64,000 nucleotides of DNA from the NCBI GenBank assembly GCA_028289405.1, contig JANQPP010000090.1:1-64000 (forward strand). Direction: 5' to 3'. Of this stretch, positions 8,826-17,480 are shown in pieces. Position 1 is the first letter of the stretch; each line of letters starts with the position of its first letter. Under the pieces are notes generated by a model. The model saw only the letters and a list, made by a program, of their open reading frames with translations. It was not told the DNA's origin and ran no database searches. This stretch comes from Pirellulales bacterium. GTDB taxonomy: Bacteria > Planctomycetota > Planctomycetia > Pirellulales > JANQPP01. The translations under genes were made by a program, and so were the position numbers.

Positions 8826-9413
8826 ATGAGCCGGCTTGACGGATACGGATGGGGACTTGTCCTGGCCTTGTGTTGCGGGTGCGTTCCATACGCGGGCCAA
8901 TCCTCGGACGATCAGACGCGTTCACCACAAAAATTAGCGGAGGAAAGCATGGCGGAGCCTTCCCGATCCGACAGCCCTGATAAGGTTTCCTACTCCGACG
9001 AAGAGTGGAAAGCCCGGCTGACTCCGGACCAATACTACGTCACGCGGAAGAAAGGGACGGAACCGGCTTTCACCGGCGCGTACTGGGACCATAAAGAGAC
9101 GGGAATCTATACCTGCGTCTGCTGCGGCGTGGAGTTGTTCGATTCAAAGGACAAATACAAATCGGGAACCGGCTGGCCCAGCTATTCGGACGTGGCCAAC
9201 CCAGAAGCGGTGGGCCAAGAAACGGACACTTCACACGGCTTGCGACGGCAGGAAGTGGTCTGTACCCGCTGCGACGCCCATCTGGGACATGTCTTTCCCG
9301 ATGGTCCTCTGCCCACGGGCCTGCGGTATTGCATCAATTCCGCCGCCCTCGATTTCAAATCGAAGGAAGGGGCTTCCGAGGATACCACGTCGGAAGGAGA
9401 ATCTGGCGAGTGA
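8826..9413 (+). CDS. msrB: Exported peptide-methionine (R)-S-oxide reductase
   Basis: Reduces the R-epimer of methionine sulfoxide in proteins. The 195-residue protein has a hydrophobic N-terminus ([18 protein letters not shown]) that looks like a signal or lipoprotein peptide, a linker to about residue 55, then a full MsrB domain: [20 protein letters not shown], zinc pairs CVCC and CTRC, substrate region [20 protein letters not shown] and the catalytic Cys in [11 protein letters not shown]. The start at 8826 has GGAGG nine bases upstream; the frame is open further to 8454 but lacks a comparable start. An exported MsrB would protect envelope or periplasmic proteins; whether it is lipidated is uncertain because the lipobox is imperfect. 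Confidence 0.93.
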   Translation: MSRLDGYGWGLVLALCCGCVPYAGQSSDDQTRSPQKLAEESMAEPSRSDSPDKVSYSDEEWKARLTPDQYYVTRKKGTEPAFTGAYWDHKETGIYTCVCCGVELFDSKDKYKSGTGWPSYSDVANPEAVGQETDTSHGLRRQEVVCTRCDAHLGHVFPDGPLPTGLRYCINSAALDFKSKEGASEDTTSEGESGE

Positions 9414-9471
9414 TTCGTGTGTTATGGCAGGCATTGCCAAGCGGCCTGAGCCCGCGAATCTCTTCACAATT

Positions 9472-10467
9472 TCATGCTTCTCTCAGTTCGGCGGCCAATT
9501 TCTGCATCCCTTCCGCCTGCGTGAAACGCGGCTCGTAGCCGAAATCGTGCCGCGCGCGGGAAATGTCGAAATAGTGGTGGTGGCCGAGTTGGGCCGCGAG
9601 AAACCGCGTCATGGGAGGTTCGCCGCTCAGGCGTAACATTTTCCAGGCAAGTTCCATGGCGTGCCCCAACTTCCAGGCAGCGCCCACGGAGATCAATTTC
9701 TTCACCGGTGGTAATCCGGCCAAGGCGAGCAGTTCGTCGATCCATTCCCAGCATTTGACGGGAGCCCCCTGGCTGATGAAGTAGGCCCGACCTCCAACGG
9801 GAGAATCCGCGCTCAACTTGTCGGCGGCGAGCAGATGAGCCCGCGCCGCGTCCTCGACGTACGTCGTGTCGATCAAATTGTTCCCGTCCCCCACGCGCCG
9901 CAGGCGCCCTTTTCGGGCGCGGTCCAACAGGCGGGGAATCAGATGCCGGTCACGCGGCCCCCAAATCAGATGCGGCCGCAGCGCGCAGGTGGCCAGCCCA
10001 TCGTGCCCATTGGCGGCCAAGACCTCCTGTTCGGCGAGGGCCTTGGTATGTGGGTAATGGCAGAGCCATTCACGGGGATACTCCTCCCTTTCGTCGATGC
10101 CGCATTGATCTCCGCCGGAGAAAGTGACACTAGGACTGCTGGTGTACACCAGCCGGGAGACCCCATGGCGGCGGCACCCTTCCAGCACATGCCGCGTCCC
10201 TTGCGTATTGATATCGAAGTAATGCCGCCAAGGCCCCCAGATGCCAGCGACGCCCGCTACGTGATGAATGGTCTCCACTCCTTCGCACGCCGCGATGACC
10301 GCTTCCCGGTCACGGAGATCCGCGATAACGATTTCTACTCCTTGTGCCGCGAGTTCTGGTGCAGGTCGGCGGCACAAACCACGGACCGATGCTCCCTTGG
10401 CGAGGAGTTGCTCCACGATGTACCGCCCCAAAAAGCCGGCAGCTCCGGTGACCATGACATCCGGCAT
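9472..10467 (-). CDS. OleD-like NAD(P)-dependent dehydrogenase/epimerase
   Basis: Extended short-chain dehydrogenase of the 3-beta-hydroxysteroid dehydrogenase/OleD group. OleD reduces the 2-alkyl-3-ketoacid made by OleA to a 3-hydroxyacid in long-chain olefin biosynthesis. The 331 residues show the Rossmann motif VTGAAGFLG (6-14), the catalytic YPHTK near residue 145 and OleD-like stretches SSPSVTFSGGDQ, ALRPHLIWGPRD, RRVGDGNNLIDTTYVEDAAR and AYFISQG. It follows the OleC-like gene by 3 bases, supporting joint function. Other sugar-nucleotide epimerases share the fold, but the HLIWGP and FISQG regions favour OleD. It converges with msrB. Confidence 0.82.
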   Translation of the reverse strand: MPDVMVTGAAGFLGRYIVEQLLAKGASVRGLCRRPAPELAAQGVEIVIADLRDREAVIAACEGVETIHHVAGVAGIWGPWRHYFDINTQGTRHVLEGCRRHGVSRLVYTSSPSVTFSGGDQCGIDEREEYPREWLCHYPHTKALAEQEVLAANGHDGLATCALRPHLIWGPRDRHLIPRLLDRARKGRLRRVGDGNNLIDTTYVEDAARAHLLAADKLSADSPVGGRAYFISQGAPVKCWEWIDELLALAGLPPVKKLISVGAAWKLGHAMELAWKMLRLSGEPPMTRFLAAQLGHHHYFDISRARHDFGYEPRFTQAEGMQKLAAELREA

Positions 10468-10470
10468 GCT

Positions 10471-12288
10471 TCACGCCCCGCTTGATGGGCGAAAGTCGAC
10501 TCCAAGGCGGCGCGTGGCCCAGACCGCCAACTCCTCGCGGGAGATTTTCGCATTGTGGCGCACATCCACGGGAAAGCTGCGCCTCAGTAGAAAGATATCG
10601 ATGGAGGACGTCGCGGCATGCCCCTTCACCAGTTCCCGCCATTCCCGCTGGCATCGGCGACGTGCTTGCGGGTTCACCAGCAGTGACTTTCGCCGAGGCT
10701 CCACGATCAGGACGGGAACTTGTCGCCCAGCAGGCCCCACGCCCACCAAGGCGCTGCGGGATACCTTCGCGTGCTGGTTCAAAATGGCTTCGCATTGCTC
10801 CGGATAGAGCGGCCCCCGGGGAGTCGTCACGACATGCGCCGCCCGCCCGCAGTACCAAAACCGTTGCCGCTCATCGAAATAGCCCACGTCCCCGATGCGA
10901 TGCCAGACCGCATCCCCTTCGGAGATTTTGGATCTCTCATTGAATTCACGTCGCGTGACATACGACCGCGTCACAACGGGACCGCTGACGATGATCTCGC
11001 CAATTTGGCCTGGCGGGAGTTCCTCTACTTGGTCCAGCGTAGTTAAGGGATGTTCGGTACTCCGTATCACTTTCCAACGCACGCCGGGAAATTTCCGACC
11101 CACACAGACGCCCGCCCCCCGCGCTGTCTGTTTGGCGGTTTCTTGGAGGATCTCTGTCGCGGAAATCGACGCGACGGGTAACGATTCCGTGGCCCCGTAG
11201 GGCGTGTGGACCTCGCCTTCGGGATGGATGCACGCCTTCATTCTGCGGAGCACGTGCACCGGCACGGCGGCACCGGCGGAAAGCACTCGACGTACCGAAG
11301 ACATCTGGGCGCCGGTCCTCTCACAATACTCGCCGACTCGGTTCCACATCGCGGGCGAAGCAAAGGCCTGCGTCACCTGCCAGGCATTCGCCGCGGCGAC
11401 AATCTTCGCCGGATCGACCCGGGCGGGCCGCGTGGGATTCATGCGGGGCACGATGGTCGTCACGCCCATGGCGCAATTGAAGAGGCCGAACAAGGGGAAG
11501 CCCGGCAGATCAATTTCGCCGGCACCGATGCCGTAAAAATCGCGAATCCACATCGTCTGGTGGTTGAAGTTGCCGTGAGTGAAATGCACTCCCTTGGGTG
11601 GGCCGGTACTGCCGGAGGTGAAGATAATCGCGGCCGAATCCTCCGCGTTGAGATGTGGCAGGTCGCCGGTTGTTTCTCCCCGGCGTTTCAATTCGCGGAG
11701 TGTGATGGCGCCAGCGCGTGATCGCGATCCAACAGTAACATTGAACCGGGCATCGGGAAAACGCTCGTACAGAAATTTTCGCAGTGTGTGGACCCAAGGG
11801 AGCGCGACGAAACCGTCTGGTTTCACTTCTTGCAGGCAGCCCAACAGGCGGCGCGGCCCCATGCCGGGATCAATCAGCAGCAATACCACGCCCGCCTTGA
11901 GCAGTCCGAAAACTAGTGCGATGAAATCGATTCCCGGGCGAACGAGCAAAGCCAGCCGCTCGCCGGGTTGGACCCCCAGGGAGAGGAGCCCGCGGGCAAT
12001 TTTTTCGCTTTCAGTGTTCAGTTCCGCGAAGGAAATCGTGCCATAGCCCGCCCGCGAACCAGGATCACGCCCATGCGGCTCGGCCACCGCGATTTGGTCG
12101 GGAAACCATTCGGCATAGGCCGTGAGCCGGTCCGCCATGTTCCCGGTGGGTAGCGAACGGTCGACCTGCTCATGTGGTGATGCATCCGAAGTCGAGAGTT
12201 CTTCCGTGGGTCGAAGCGTGGACACGAGAGGAATTGATGCGGGGACGTGGTGATGAGATAGAGAACAAGGGCTTGCGCTCCGGCTCAC
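10471..12288 (-). CDS. OleC-like AMP-dependent synthetase (beta-lactone synthetase family)
   Basis: Member of the acyl-adenylate family closest in plan to OleC, which turns 2-alkyl-3-hydroxyacids into beta-lactones with ATP. From the GTG at 12288 the protein is 605 residues. Visible are the P-loop FTSGSTGPPKG (223-233), a YGATE adenine-site motif, HRIGDVGYFDERQRFWYCGR hinge region and a C-terminal FPVDVRHNAKISREELAVWA block with the adenylation lysine, which is highly typical of OleC. The GTG overlaps the ATP-grasp stop (GTGA). The first 50 residues are low in structure, and the domain really begins at an ATG at 12138 (MADRLTAYAEWFPDQIAVAE), so the true start is uncertain. Simple fatty-acid CoA ligase activity is the alternative. 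Confidence 0.82.
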   Translation of the reverse strand: MSRSASPCSLSHHHVPASIPLVSTLRPTEELSTSDASPHEQVDRSLPTGNMADRLTAYAEWFPDQIAVAEPHGRDPGSRAGYGTISFAELNTESEKIARGLLSLGVQPGERLALLVRPGIDFIALVFGLLKAGVVLLLIDPGMGPRRLLGCLQEVKPDGFVALPWVHTLRKFLYERFPDARFNVTVGSRSRAGAITLRELKRRGETTGDLPHLNAEDSAAIIFTSGSTGPPKGVHFTHGNFNHQTMWIRDFYGIGAGEIDLPGFPLFGLFNCAMGVTTIVPRMNPTRPARVDPAKIVAAANAWQVTQAFASPAMWNRVGEYCERTGAQMSSVRRVLSAGAAVPVHVLRRMKACIHPEGEVHTPYGATESLPVASISATEILQETAKQTARGAGVCVGRKFPGVRWKVIRSTEHPLTTLDQVEELPPGQIGEIIVSGPVVTRSYVTRREFNERSKISEGDAVWHRIGDVGYFDERQRFWYCGRAAHVVTTPRGPLYPEQCEAILNQHAKVSRSALVGVGPAGRQVPVLIVEPRRKSLLVNPQARRRCQREWRELVKGHAATSSIDIFLLRRSFPVDVRHNAKISREELAVWATRRLGVDFRPSSGA

Positions 12289-13178
12289 TCGCCAGAACCA
12301 CGCCTAAATGACACGCTGCTTTCGCAGAAGTCAAGCACTTGCTCCGCGATGTCCACGCCCGTCACTTTGGAAAGTGCCCGCCACCCAGGGACGGCGTTGA
12401 CCTCCAGCACGGTCCAGCCCCCCGATTGCATGGGCAAGAGATCGACGCCGGCCATCACCGCCCCCACGGCCCGCGCGGCACATTCCGCGAGTTCCATGGT
12501 CTCGTCCGTCAGGGCAAACTTTTCGGCCTGCCCTCCCCGGCTGATATTCGTCCGCCAGTCGCTCCCATGCCGCCGGCGCATGGCGTGAAAGCGCTCTCCC
12601 AACTTGAAGATCCGCAGGTCCCAGCCTGCATGGGGAATAAACTCCTGCAAAAAGATCACGGCTCCCGCTTGTATCAGCAATTGGAAGGCGTGCCGAGCCA
12701 AATCGATGTCCGCCAAGCGGCAGATTCCCCGGCCTTCACCTCCGAACAGCGGTTTGAGCACGACGTCGCCGCCAAGTTCCTGAAAGGCTTCCAGGGCATC
12801 TTCCAGCGTTTGCGACACGGCGCAACGGGGCACGGGCAGGCCCGCGCTCTGGAGCCGCGCCGCTGACAGGAACTTATCCACGGCACATTCCACCGCTTTG
12901 GGCGGATTCACCACGACTGTTCCCGTTTGCTCCGCGCAAGCCAGCAAATCCATGCGAAACACGACCTGCTGCAACGAACCAGGCGGCATCGTCCGTACCA
13001 ACAGGCAGTCCAGCTCAGGCAGCGTTTGTCCCTGGAGGCACGGCGAAAAACCGCCGGTCGCGATTCGTGCCGCCAGTTGCGAAAAGGGGAAGCAAGTAAT
13101 CTCATGTCGCCCCGCGCTGGCCCGCCGCAGATCGCGCAGGTACCAACTCTCCGCAGACCCGAGAAAACCCAAGTGCAT
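12285..13178 (-). CDS. RimK-type ATP-grasp ligase, probably linked to tetrahydromethanopterin
   Basis: A 297-residue carboxylate-amine ligase of the RimK/MptN ATP-grasp group, which adds glutamate-like groups to peptides or cofactors. Motifs: GGDVVLKPLFGGEGRGICRL (ATP-binding), IFLQEFIPHAGWDLRIFKLG, RTNISRGGQAEK and the metal site in GVDLLPMQSGGWTVLEVNAV. It sits 32 bases after mch; ATP-grasp genes of this group recur in H4MPT-linked one-carbon gene clusters of methylotrophs and planctomycetes, so a role in H4MPT side-chain synthesis is a fair guess. Protein modification (RimK-like) is the alternative. The stop overlaps the start of the OleC-like gene. Confidence 0.85.
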   Translation of the reverse strand: MHLGFLGSAESWYLRDLRRASAGRHEITCFPFSQLAARIATGGFSPCLQGQTLPELDCLLVRTMPPGSLQQVVFRMDLLACAEQTGTVVVNPPKAVECAVDKFLSAARLQSAGLPVPRCAVSQTLEDALEAFQELGGDVVLKPLFGGEGRGICRLADIDLARHAFQLLIQAGAVIFLQEFIPHAGWDLRIFKLGERFHAMRRRHGSDWRTNISRGGQAEKFALTDETMELAECAARAVGAVMAGVDLLPMQSGGWTVLEVNAVPGWRALSKVTGVDIAEQVLDFCESSVSFRRGSGE

Positions 13179-13210
13179 ACGTGCCCCGCGCTGCGTGGAT
13201 GAGTTGACGG

Positions 13211-14170
13211 CTACCCTGAGAAACTACGCGTCAACACATCGGGCCGCATTTCGCCGAAGACATGCGTCCGCCCAGTGGCCAGATTGCAAAAGTGGACCAG
13301 CGCGGGACTGAAGAGCTGACGATCGATACGGTAGAAGTCATGGCCATACTTCTCAAAGATCGCGGCGAAAGGATCACCAAAGTCGGACGAAGCATTGCTG
13401 GGCACGCGCGGCCCGAATTCTTCGATCAGGGAATCTTCGCACTTCACCCACAACGTGACTTCGCCACCGTAGAGGATCGCATCATTGGTCCAGCCGATGG
13501 CCCGCAGATCCGTCTCCGCCACGGGGGGCAGCGGTGCCCGCCCGACGCCGCTGAGGATGCACTCCCAGGGGAATTGAAGTTCGTGCAATTTATGCAGGGC
13601 CGTTTCCAGCGAGCGGGCCACGACCTGAATCGTTCCGGCCAAACTTGCCGTACGGGCCACGCACAGAGTGACCACCGACGGCGGCAAACCGCACGCCTCG
13701 GCCATCGATCCTAATACATCCTCCGAGGGGACTTGGCTGGTCTCAAGCACGCCCACCGCACAATCCGAATGGTCTTCGAATTCCAACTCGCGAATCAACT
13801 CTTCCTTCCGGGCAAGGAGCCGCATCGGTCCGGAGGCCATGGCGAAAAAATCGTCTCCCTTGACCTCCCAACCCGCGTATTGGGAGGCCATGCAGGCCAT
13901 CAAGGGATGATCCGTGGCGACTTGAATGGCGTGCGCGGCTGGCAGTTCGGTGCTGGCTGGAATCAGTGAGACGCTGGCCAAATCAGACAGGCAAGCCGCG
14001 GCAAGCCGCAGACCGGCCTGGATCCCTCCCACGGCTTTTACGCCACAGTCCAAAATCGCACCGCCGGAAGCATGCCGAATTTCCCGTACCCGGAATTCTG
14101 GCTGGCTGGCCCGCATCGATTCCACCACCCGCCGAGCCCGGTTGTTCAAGTCGGTAAAGCTTGATGACAA
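13211..14170 (-). CDS. mch: Methenyl-tetrahydromethanopterin cyclohydrolase
   Basis: Hydrolyses methenyl-H4MPT to formyl-H4MPT in the archaeal-type C1 pathway used by methylotrophs and planctomycetes for formaldehyde oxidation or detoxification. The 319-residue length fits. Family-like stretches include GGAILDCGVKAVGGIQAGLR near the N-terminus, ATDHPLMACMASQYAGWEV, FFAMASGPMRLLARKEELIR, VTLCVARTASLAGTIQVVAR, TDLRAIGWTNDAILYGGEVT and the C-terminal FGDPFAAIFEKYGHDFYRID. No other gene of the pathway (fae, mtd, fhc) is in the window. Second gene of the five-gene run at 14960-9472. Confidence 0.93.
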   Translation of the reverse strand: MSSSFTDLNNRARRVVESMRASQPEFRVREIRHASGGAILDCGVKAVGGIQAGLRLAAACLSDLASVSLIPASTELPAAHAIQVATDHPLMACMASQYAGWEVKGDDFFAMASGPMRLLARKEELIRELEFEDHSDCAVGVLETSQVPSEDVLGSMAEACGLPPSVVTLCVARTASLAGTIQVVARSLETALHKLHELQFPWECILSGVGRAPLPPVAETDLRAIGWTNDAILYGGEVTLWVKCEDSLIEEFGPRVPSNASSDFGDPFAAIFEKYGHDFYRIDRQLFSPALVHFCNLATGRTHVFGEMRPDVLTRSFSG

Positions 14171-14225
14171 GGAAACCTCCTCGACTTACGCCGCCACGAT
14201 GTTGAGTCTGGATAGCCTGCGCGAT

Positions 14226-14960
14226 TCATGCCGAGAGGGGCAGTGGTTGGCGAAAGAAATTGGTGAGTTGTTCCCCGCCCGGAGCATCTTCCCATGAACC
14301 AACACGCGCCGCGTTGCGTATCAGACCCCGCAGGATGACCCCTTTCTCCAACGGGCAGTCGAACAGGCGATGTCGAAGCTGGAAAGATTGGTCTTCCCGC
14401 GATTGGACGGCAAATCGATGGGCAGCGGTCATGGGATGGCAAACATCGATCCACTCGATGGAGTTTTCCGGCGGTCGAAAACGAAACGTGGGAGATTGGG
14501 CAACGTTTTTCCAATCCAATGAAAAACTGGCGGTCCCTTCGGTCGAGGTCCAATTCGCCGGGACGGTCGAGACGACGTTCAGCGGTACGTGGCCGTCAAG
14601 CGACGGAGTTTGCACGGAAACCAACAGATCAAAGGCGACGTAGTCACTCGCGAGAAAGCGGTCTCCGATGACGGTCCAGCAAAGTTCGAGGCGAAATGGC
14701 CGCGAGGGAGTGGTCTCCAACACGGCGTGGACCGAGTTCTCCCGGATAAACGCATCATCGGGAGGGCCACTCGCCAAGTCATTCTCGGCGGCAATTTCCG
14801 CCGTGACGGCGAGCAAGCTCTCGGGCCAAGGGAGATGGGACCATTCACCTTGTCCAGAGAATCGCAAGCCTTCCCAAGGTTCCTCGCGAGACAGGCACAC
14901 CTGGAATGAAGGGGCTTCGAAAATAAAATCCGTCGTATTCGAGAACCAACTGGTTGCCAT
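14226..14960 (-). CDS. Hypothetical protein, first gene of the mch run
   Basis: Unrecognised 244-residue soluble protein, beta-rich and with many Trp and Ser. The ATG at 14960 (MATSWFSNTTDFIFEAP) is preceded by GGAA; the in-frame ATG at 15005 would fall inside the hairpin of a terminator-like structure and is less likely. Its location 55 bases before mch on the same strand suggests co-transcription, but nothing in its sequence shows a link to C1 metabolism. It could be a carbohydrate- or cofactor-binding beta-sandwich; no motif supports a choice. Confidence 0.65.
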   Translation of the reverse strand: MATSWFSNTTDFIFEAPSFQVCLSREEPWEGLRFSGQGEWSHLPWPESLLAVTAEIAAENDLASGPPDDAFIRENSVHAVLETTPSRPFRLELCWTVIGDRFLASDYVAFDLLVSVQTPSLDGHVPLNVVSTVPANWTSTEGTASFSLDWKNVAQSPTFRFRPPENSIEWIDVCHPMTAAHRFAVQSREDQSFQLRHRLFDCPLEKGVILRGLIRNAARVGSWEDAPGGEQLTNFFRQPLPLSA

Positions 14961-14981
14961 GTCGGTTTCCGCTGGGATGCA

Positions 14982-15022
14982 TAAAAAAACCCCGCCGGAC
15001 ACCAAAAGGCGACGCGGCGGGG
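14982..15022 (-). terminator. Rho-independent terminator or attenuator upstream of the mch run
   Basis: On the minus strand CCCCGCCG (15022-15015) pairs with CGGCGGGG (14997-14990), an exact 8-bp GC stem with a 17-base loop, followed at once by TTTTTTT. It lies 22 bases before the first gene of the mch run, so transcription from further upstream (including pstB read-through) would stop here unless a promoter lies between it and 14960; it may therefore be an attenuator. Confidence 0.75.
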
Positions 15023-15347
15023 CCGGAACAGAGAAGAGGCCGAATAAAGTAGGTTCTGCTCCGAATGATATTCAAATGATGGCCATTTCTGGCCGGGTAG
15101 TCAACTCATCTAAACAGTAGAAGAGGTTTTTTTCGCAACACCTGGACGGCGTCAGATGGCCAAGGCTGACCACACCCCATCTGTTACATGATCTTAACAA
15201 TTCCACGAGGCTTGTCCATAGTTTTGACAGAAAAAATCAAAACTCTTCAAAATAGTTTTCGAACCTTGAAAGACCGTTGGACAGAAGATCGCCCAACGTC
15301 TTTCTCATTTTGGCAGAAAAATCGGCTGCAAATCTGCGGCGAAACCC

Positions 15348-15368
15348 AAAAAAGAGGCTTTTTCGCCT
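15348..15368 (-). terminator. Weak terminator-like hairpin after pstB
   Basis: Minus strand AGGC (15368-15365), loop GAAAAA, GCCT (15358-15355), then C and six T. The stem is only 4 bp, so termination would be inefficient; position 14 bases past the pstB stop is right for the end of the pst operon. Confidence 0.35.
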
Positions 15369-15381
15369 GGTATTTGGCACA

Positions 15382-16242
15382 TCAGCCGAACCGGCCATGC
15401 ACGTAATCTTGCGTGCGTGAATCACCTGGGCGTTCGAATAGATCCTCCGTCTGGCCCGCTTCGACTAGCTCTCCCTCATAAAAAAAAGCGGTGCGGTCGG
15501 CGACCCGGCGGGCTTGCTGCATGTTATGCGTCACGATCACGATCGTATATTGGTCCTTCAATTCGTGGATCAGTTCCTCGATCCGACGTGTCGATCCGGG
15601 ATCGAGCGCCGAACAGGGCTCATCCATGAGCAACACTTCCGGCCCCACGGCGATCGCCCGGGCAATGCACAGCCGCTGCTGCTGCCCGCCGCTGAGGCCG
15701 AGGGCCGATTTTCGCAAGCGTCCGCTGACCTCCTGCCATAGGGCGGCCTTGCGTAGCGACCATTCCACCAGATCGTCAAGTTCCCCACGGGACAACTTCA
15801 AATGCAAGCGGGGTCCGAACGCCACGTTGTCGTAAATGGTTTTGGGAAACGGATTCGGCTTTTGAAAGACCATGCCCACGCGGCGCCGTAGTTCCACGAC
15901 ATCCATGCCCCGGGCCAGGATATCCTCGTCCTGGAGAACCAATTCGCCTTCCGCCCGCGCGGAGAGGATATGGTCATTCATGCGATTGATCCAGCGGAGC
16001 AACGTGCTTTTACCGCACCCGCTGGGGCCGATGAGTGCCGTCACGGATCGGCGCGGAACTTCGAGGCAGACGGACTTCAGTGCGTGGACCTCCCCGTACC
16101 AGGCGTGAAAATCCCTGGAGCGAATGGCCAAAGCAGCCTCGTTTGCTAATGGGGATGGTTCCTCGTTTGGCTGTCTTGACCCAAATCCGTTCATCGGAGG
16201 CCGGGAACTTCCCGCCGAGACAGAGGATGACTGAGTGGCCAT
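15382..16242 (-). CDS. pstB: Phosphate ABC transporter ATPase
   Basis: Energises high-affinity phosphate uptake. The 286-residue protein has a 35-residue Pro/Ser/Asn-rich N-terminal extension, then the PstB ATPase: Walker [39 protein letters not shown], signature [20 protein letters not shown], Walker [14 protein letters not shown] and the switch region [20 protein letters not shown]. The FQKPNPFP and NMQQA stretches separate PstB from other ABC ATPases. Last gene of pstSCAB; phoU, often next, is absent here. Confidence 0.97.
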   Translation of the reverse strand: MATQSSSVSAGSSRPPMNGFGSRQPNEEPSPLANEAALAIRSRDFHAWYGEVHALKSVCLEVPRRSVTALIGPSGCGKSTLLRWINRMNDHILSARAEGELVLQDEDILARGMDVVELRRRVGMVFQKPNPFPKTIYDNVAFGPRLHLKLSRGELDDLVEWSLRKAALWQEVSGRLRKSALGLSGGQQQRLCIARAIAVGPEVLLMDEPCSALDPGSTRRIEELIHELKDQYTIVIVTHNMQQARRVADRTAFFYEGELVEAGQTEDLFERPGDSRTQDYVHGRFG

Positions 16243-16280
16243 GGTGATTCGTTCTCTGGTTCAGGAAGTAAGGGCCGGCA

Positions 16281-17480
16281 TTACGTGGGCTCTCGGGAAC
16301 TCCGCTGCCGCAGCGCAATCGCCACGGAGTTCACGACGAGCAGAATGCAGAGCAGGACGATGATTCCCCGCGCGGCGACGACGTGGAATTCCTTCTGAGG
16401 GCGTCCGGCCCAGTCGTAAATTTGCAGGGGCATGACCGTGAAATCGTCCATCAAATGCCCGGGAGCCGCAGCCAGATAGACCACTCCCGCCACCATCAAA
16501 ATCGGCGCGGCCTCGCCAATGGCCCGGCTCATGGCCAAAATCGTACCGGTCATGATGCCGGGCAGCGCGGCAGGCAAGGTGACGTTCCAAACCGTTTGCC
16601 AAGGCGTGGCGCCCAACCCAGCGGCACCTTCCCGCAATGTCGAAGGCACGCCGCGCAGCGCCTCTTGCGAGGCGATGATCACCACCGGAAGTACGACCAG
16701 CATCAACGTCAACCCACCGGCCAAAACCCCTCGTCCCAATGGAAGCCGGACGTAATACCACGCTTTTTGGCTAATGCGTCCCCCTTCCGCGTCCTCGCGG
16801 AGCGTCACGGTATCGGCGGGCGATCCGGCGGGCAGCGGTCCCGAAGCGGGGATGACCCGGAGATTTCGGCTCTCGCCTCGGGCCGTCCGCACCGTGGAAC
16901 CATCTCGCAAGGGCAAGGGAGCCGATGTGGCCGAAGCGGCGGGGAGCAACACGACTTCGTCCTCTTCCGTGAGGTACTGGTCGAAATACTGGACACCGAA
17001 TTCCAGCCAGGGATTCGCCGTCGTGCCGAACCCACCAAACATGCTCACGAAGGCGGTAAGCCCCAGGATCCCGTATACAACGGAGGGGACACCGGCCAAA
17101 TTCGTGATATTTAATTGCACGAACGCCGAAAACTTTCGGGCGGGCCAGTTTCGCGGCTGGAATTCCTCTAGCAGGATGGCGGTCCCCACGCCCATCGGCA
17201 CGGCCACCAGCCCACACACGACACAAACCCACAGCGTGCCGAACATGGCCGGCCGGATCCCCGCTTCCGAGGGAGATGGATGGGGCGGACGTTGCAAGAA
17301 GCCCGCTTCAAAACCGGGCAGCCCTTGCTGAAAGATGGCCGTGAGCAGTACGCCGAGAATGGCCAAGGAACTCCCCGCCGTGACGAGGCATAGCGTTAGG
17401 AAGAGCGCGTTCCGGAACCGCCGCCCGGTGCGCTCGCGACCCGAGCCGGTCTCTCGCTCTGCTTCGGAGTGGGTGTTCAT
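16281..17480 (-). CDS. pstA: Phosphate ABC transporter permease, with a large periplasmic-loop insert
   Basis: Second membrane permease of the Pst transporter. The core shows about six spans and the usual binding-protein-dependent permease loop EALRGVPSTLREGAAGLGATP. At 399 residues it is about 100 longer than E. coli PstA (296). The excess is mainly a hydrophilic insert at about residues 150-245, between NLAGVPSVVYGILGLTAF and the next membrane span, rich in Thr, Ser, Pro and acidic residues. ATG at 17480 overlaps the pstC stop by four bases. The insert lies on the side where PstS docks and may affect that contact. Confidence 0.94.
   Translation of the reverse strand: MNTHSEAERETGSGRERTGRRFRNALFLTLCLVTAGSSLAILGVLLTAIFQQGLPGFEAGFLQRPPHPSPSEAGIRPAMFGTLWVCVVCGLVAVPMGVGTAILLEEFQPRNWPARKFSAFVQLNITNLAGVPSVVYGILGLTAFVSMFGGFGTTANPWLEFGVQYFDQYLTEEDEVVLLPAASATSAPLPLRDGSTVRTARGESRNLRVIPASGPLPAGSPADTVTLREDAEGGRISQKAWYYVRLPLGRGVLAGGLTLMLVVLPVVIIASQEALRGVPSTLREGAAGLGATPWQTVWNVTLPAALPGIMTGTILAMSRAIGEAAPILMVAGVVYLAAAPGHLMDDFTVMPLQIYDWAGRPQKEFHVVAARGIIVLLCILLVVNSVAIALRQRSSREPT

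Larger units (their letters stand above)
14961..15381. other. Intergenic region between pstB and the mch run
   Basis: About 420 bases with no convincing gene. It is AT-richer than its surroundings, holds the terminator-like hairpin described at 14982-15022 and a weaker one at 15348-15368, and probably the promoter of the mch run, which I cannot place. Confidence 0.6.

Noticed and set aside
15179-15199. CTGTTACA and CTTAACA as a Pho box between pstB and the mch run
   Set aside because: The two half-sites differ from each other and from the consensus, and no phosphate gene starts downstream of them.
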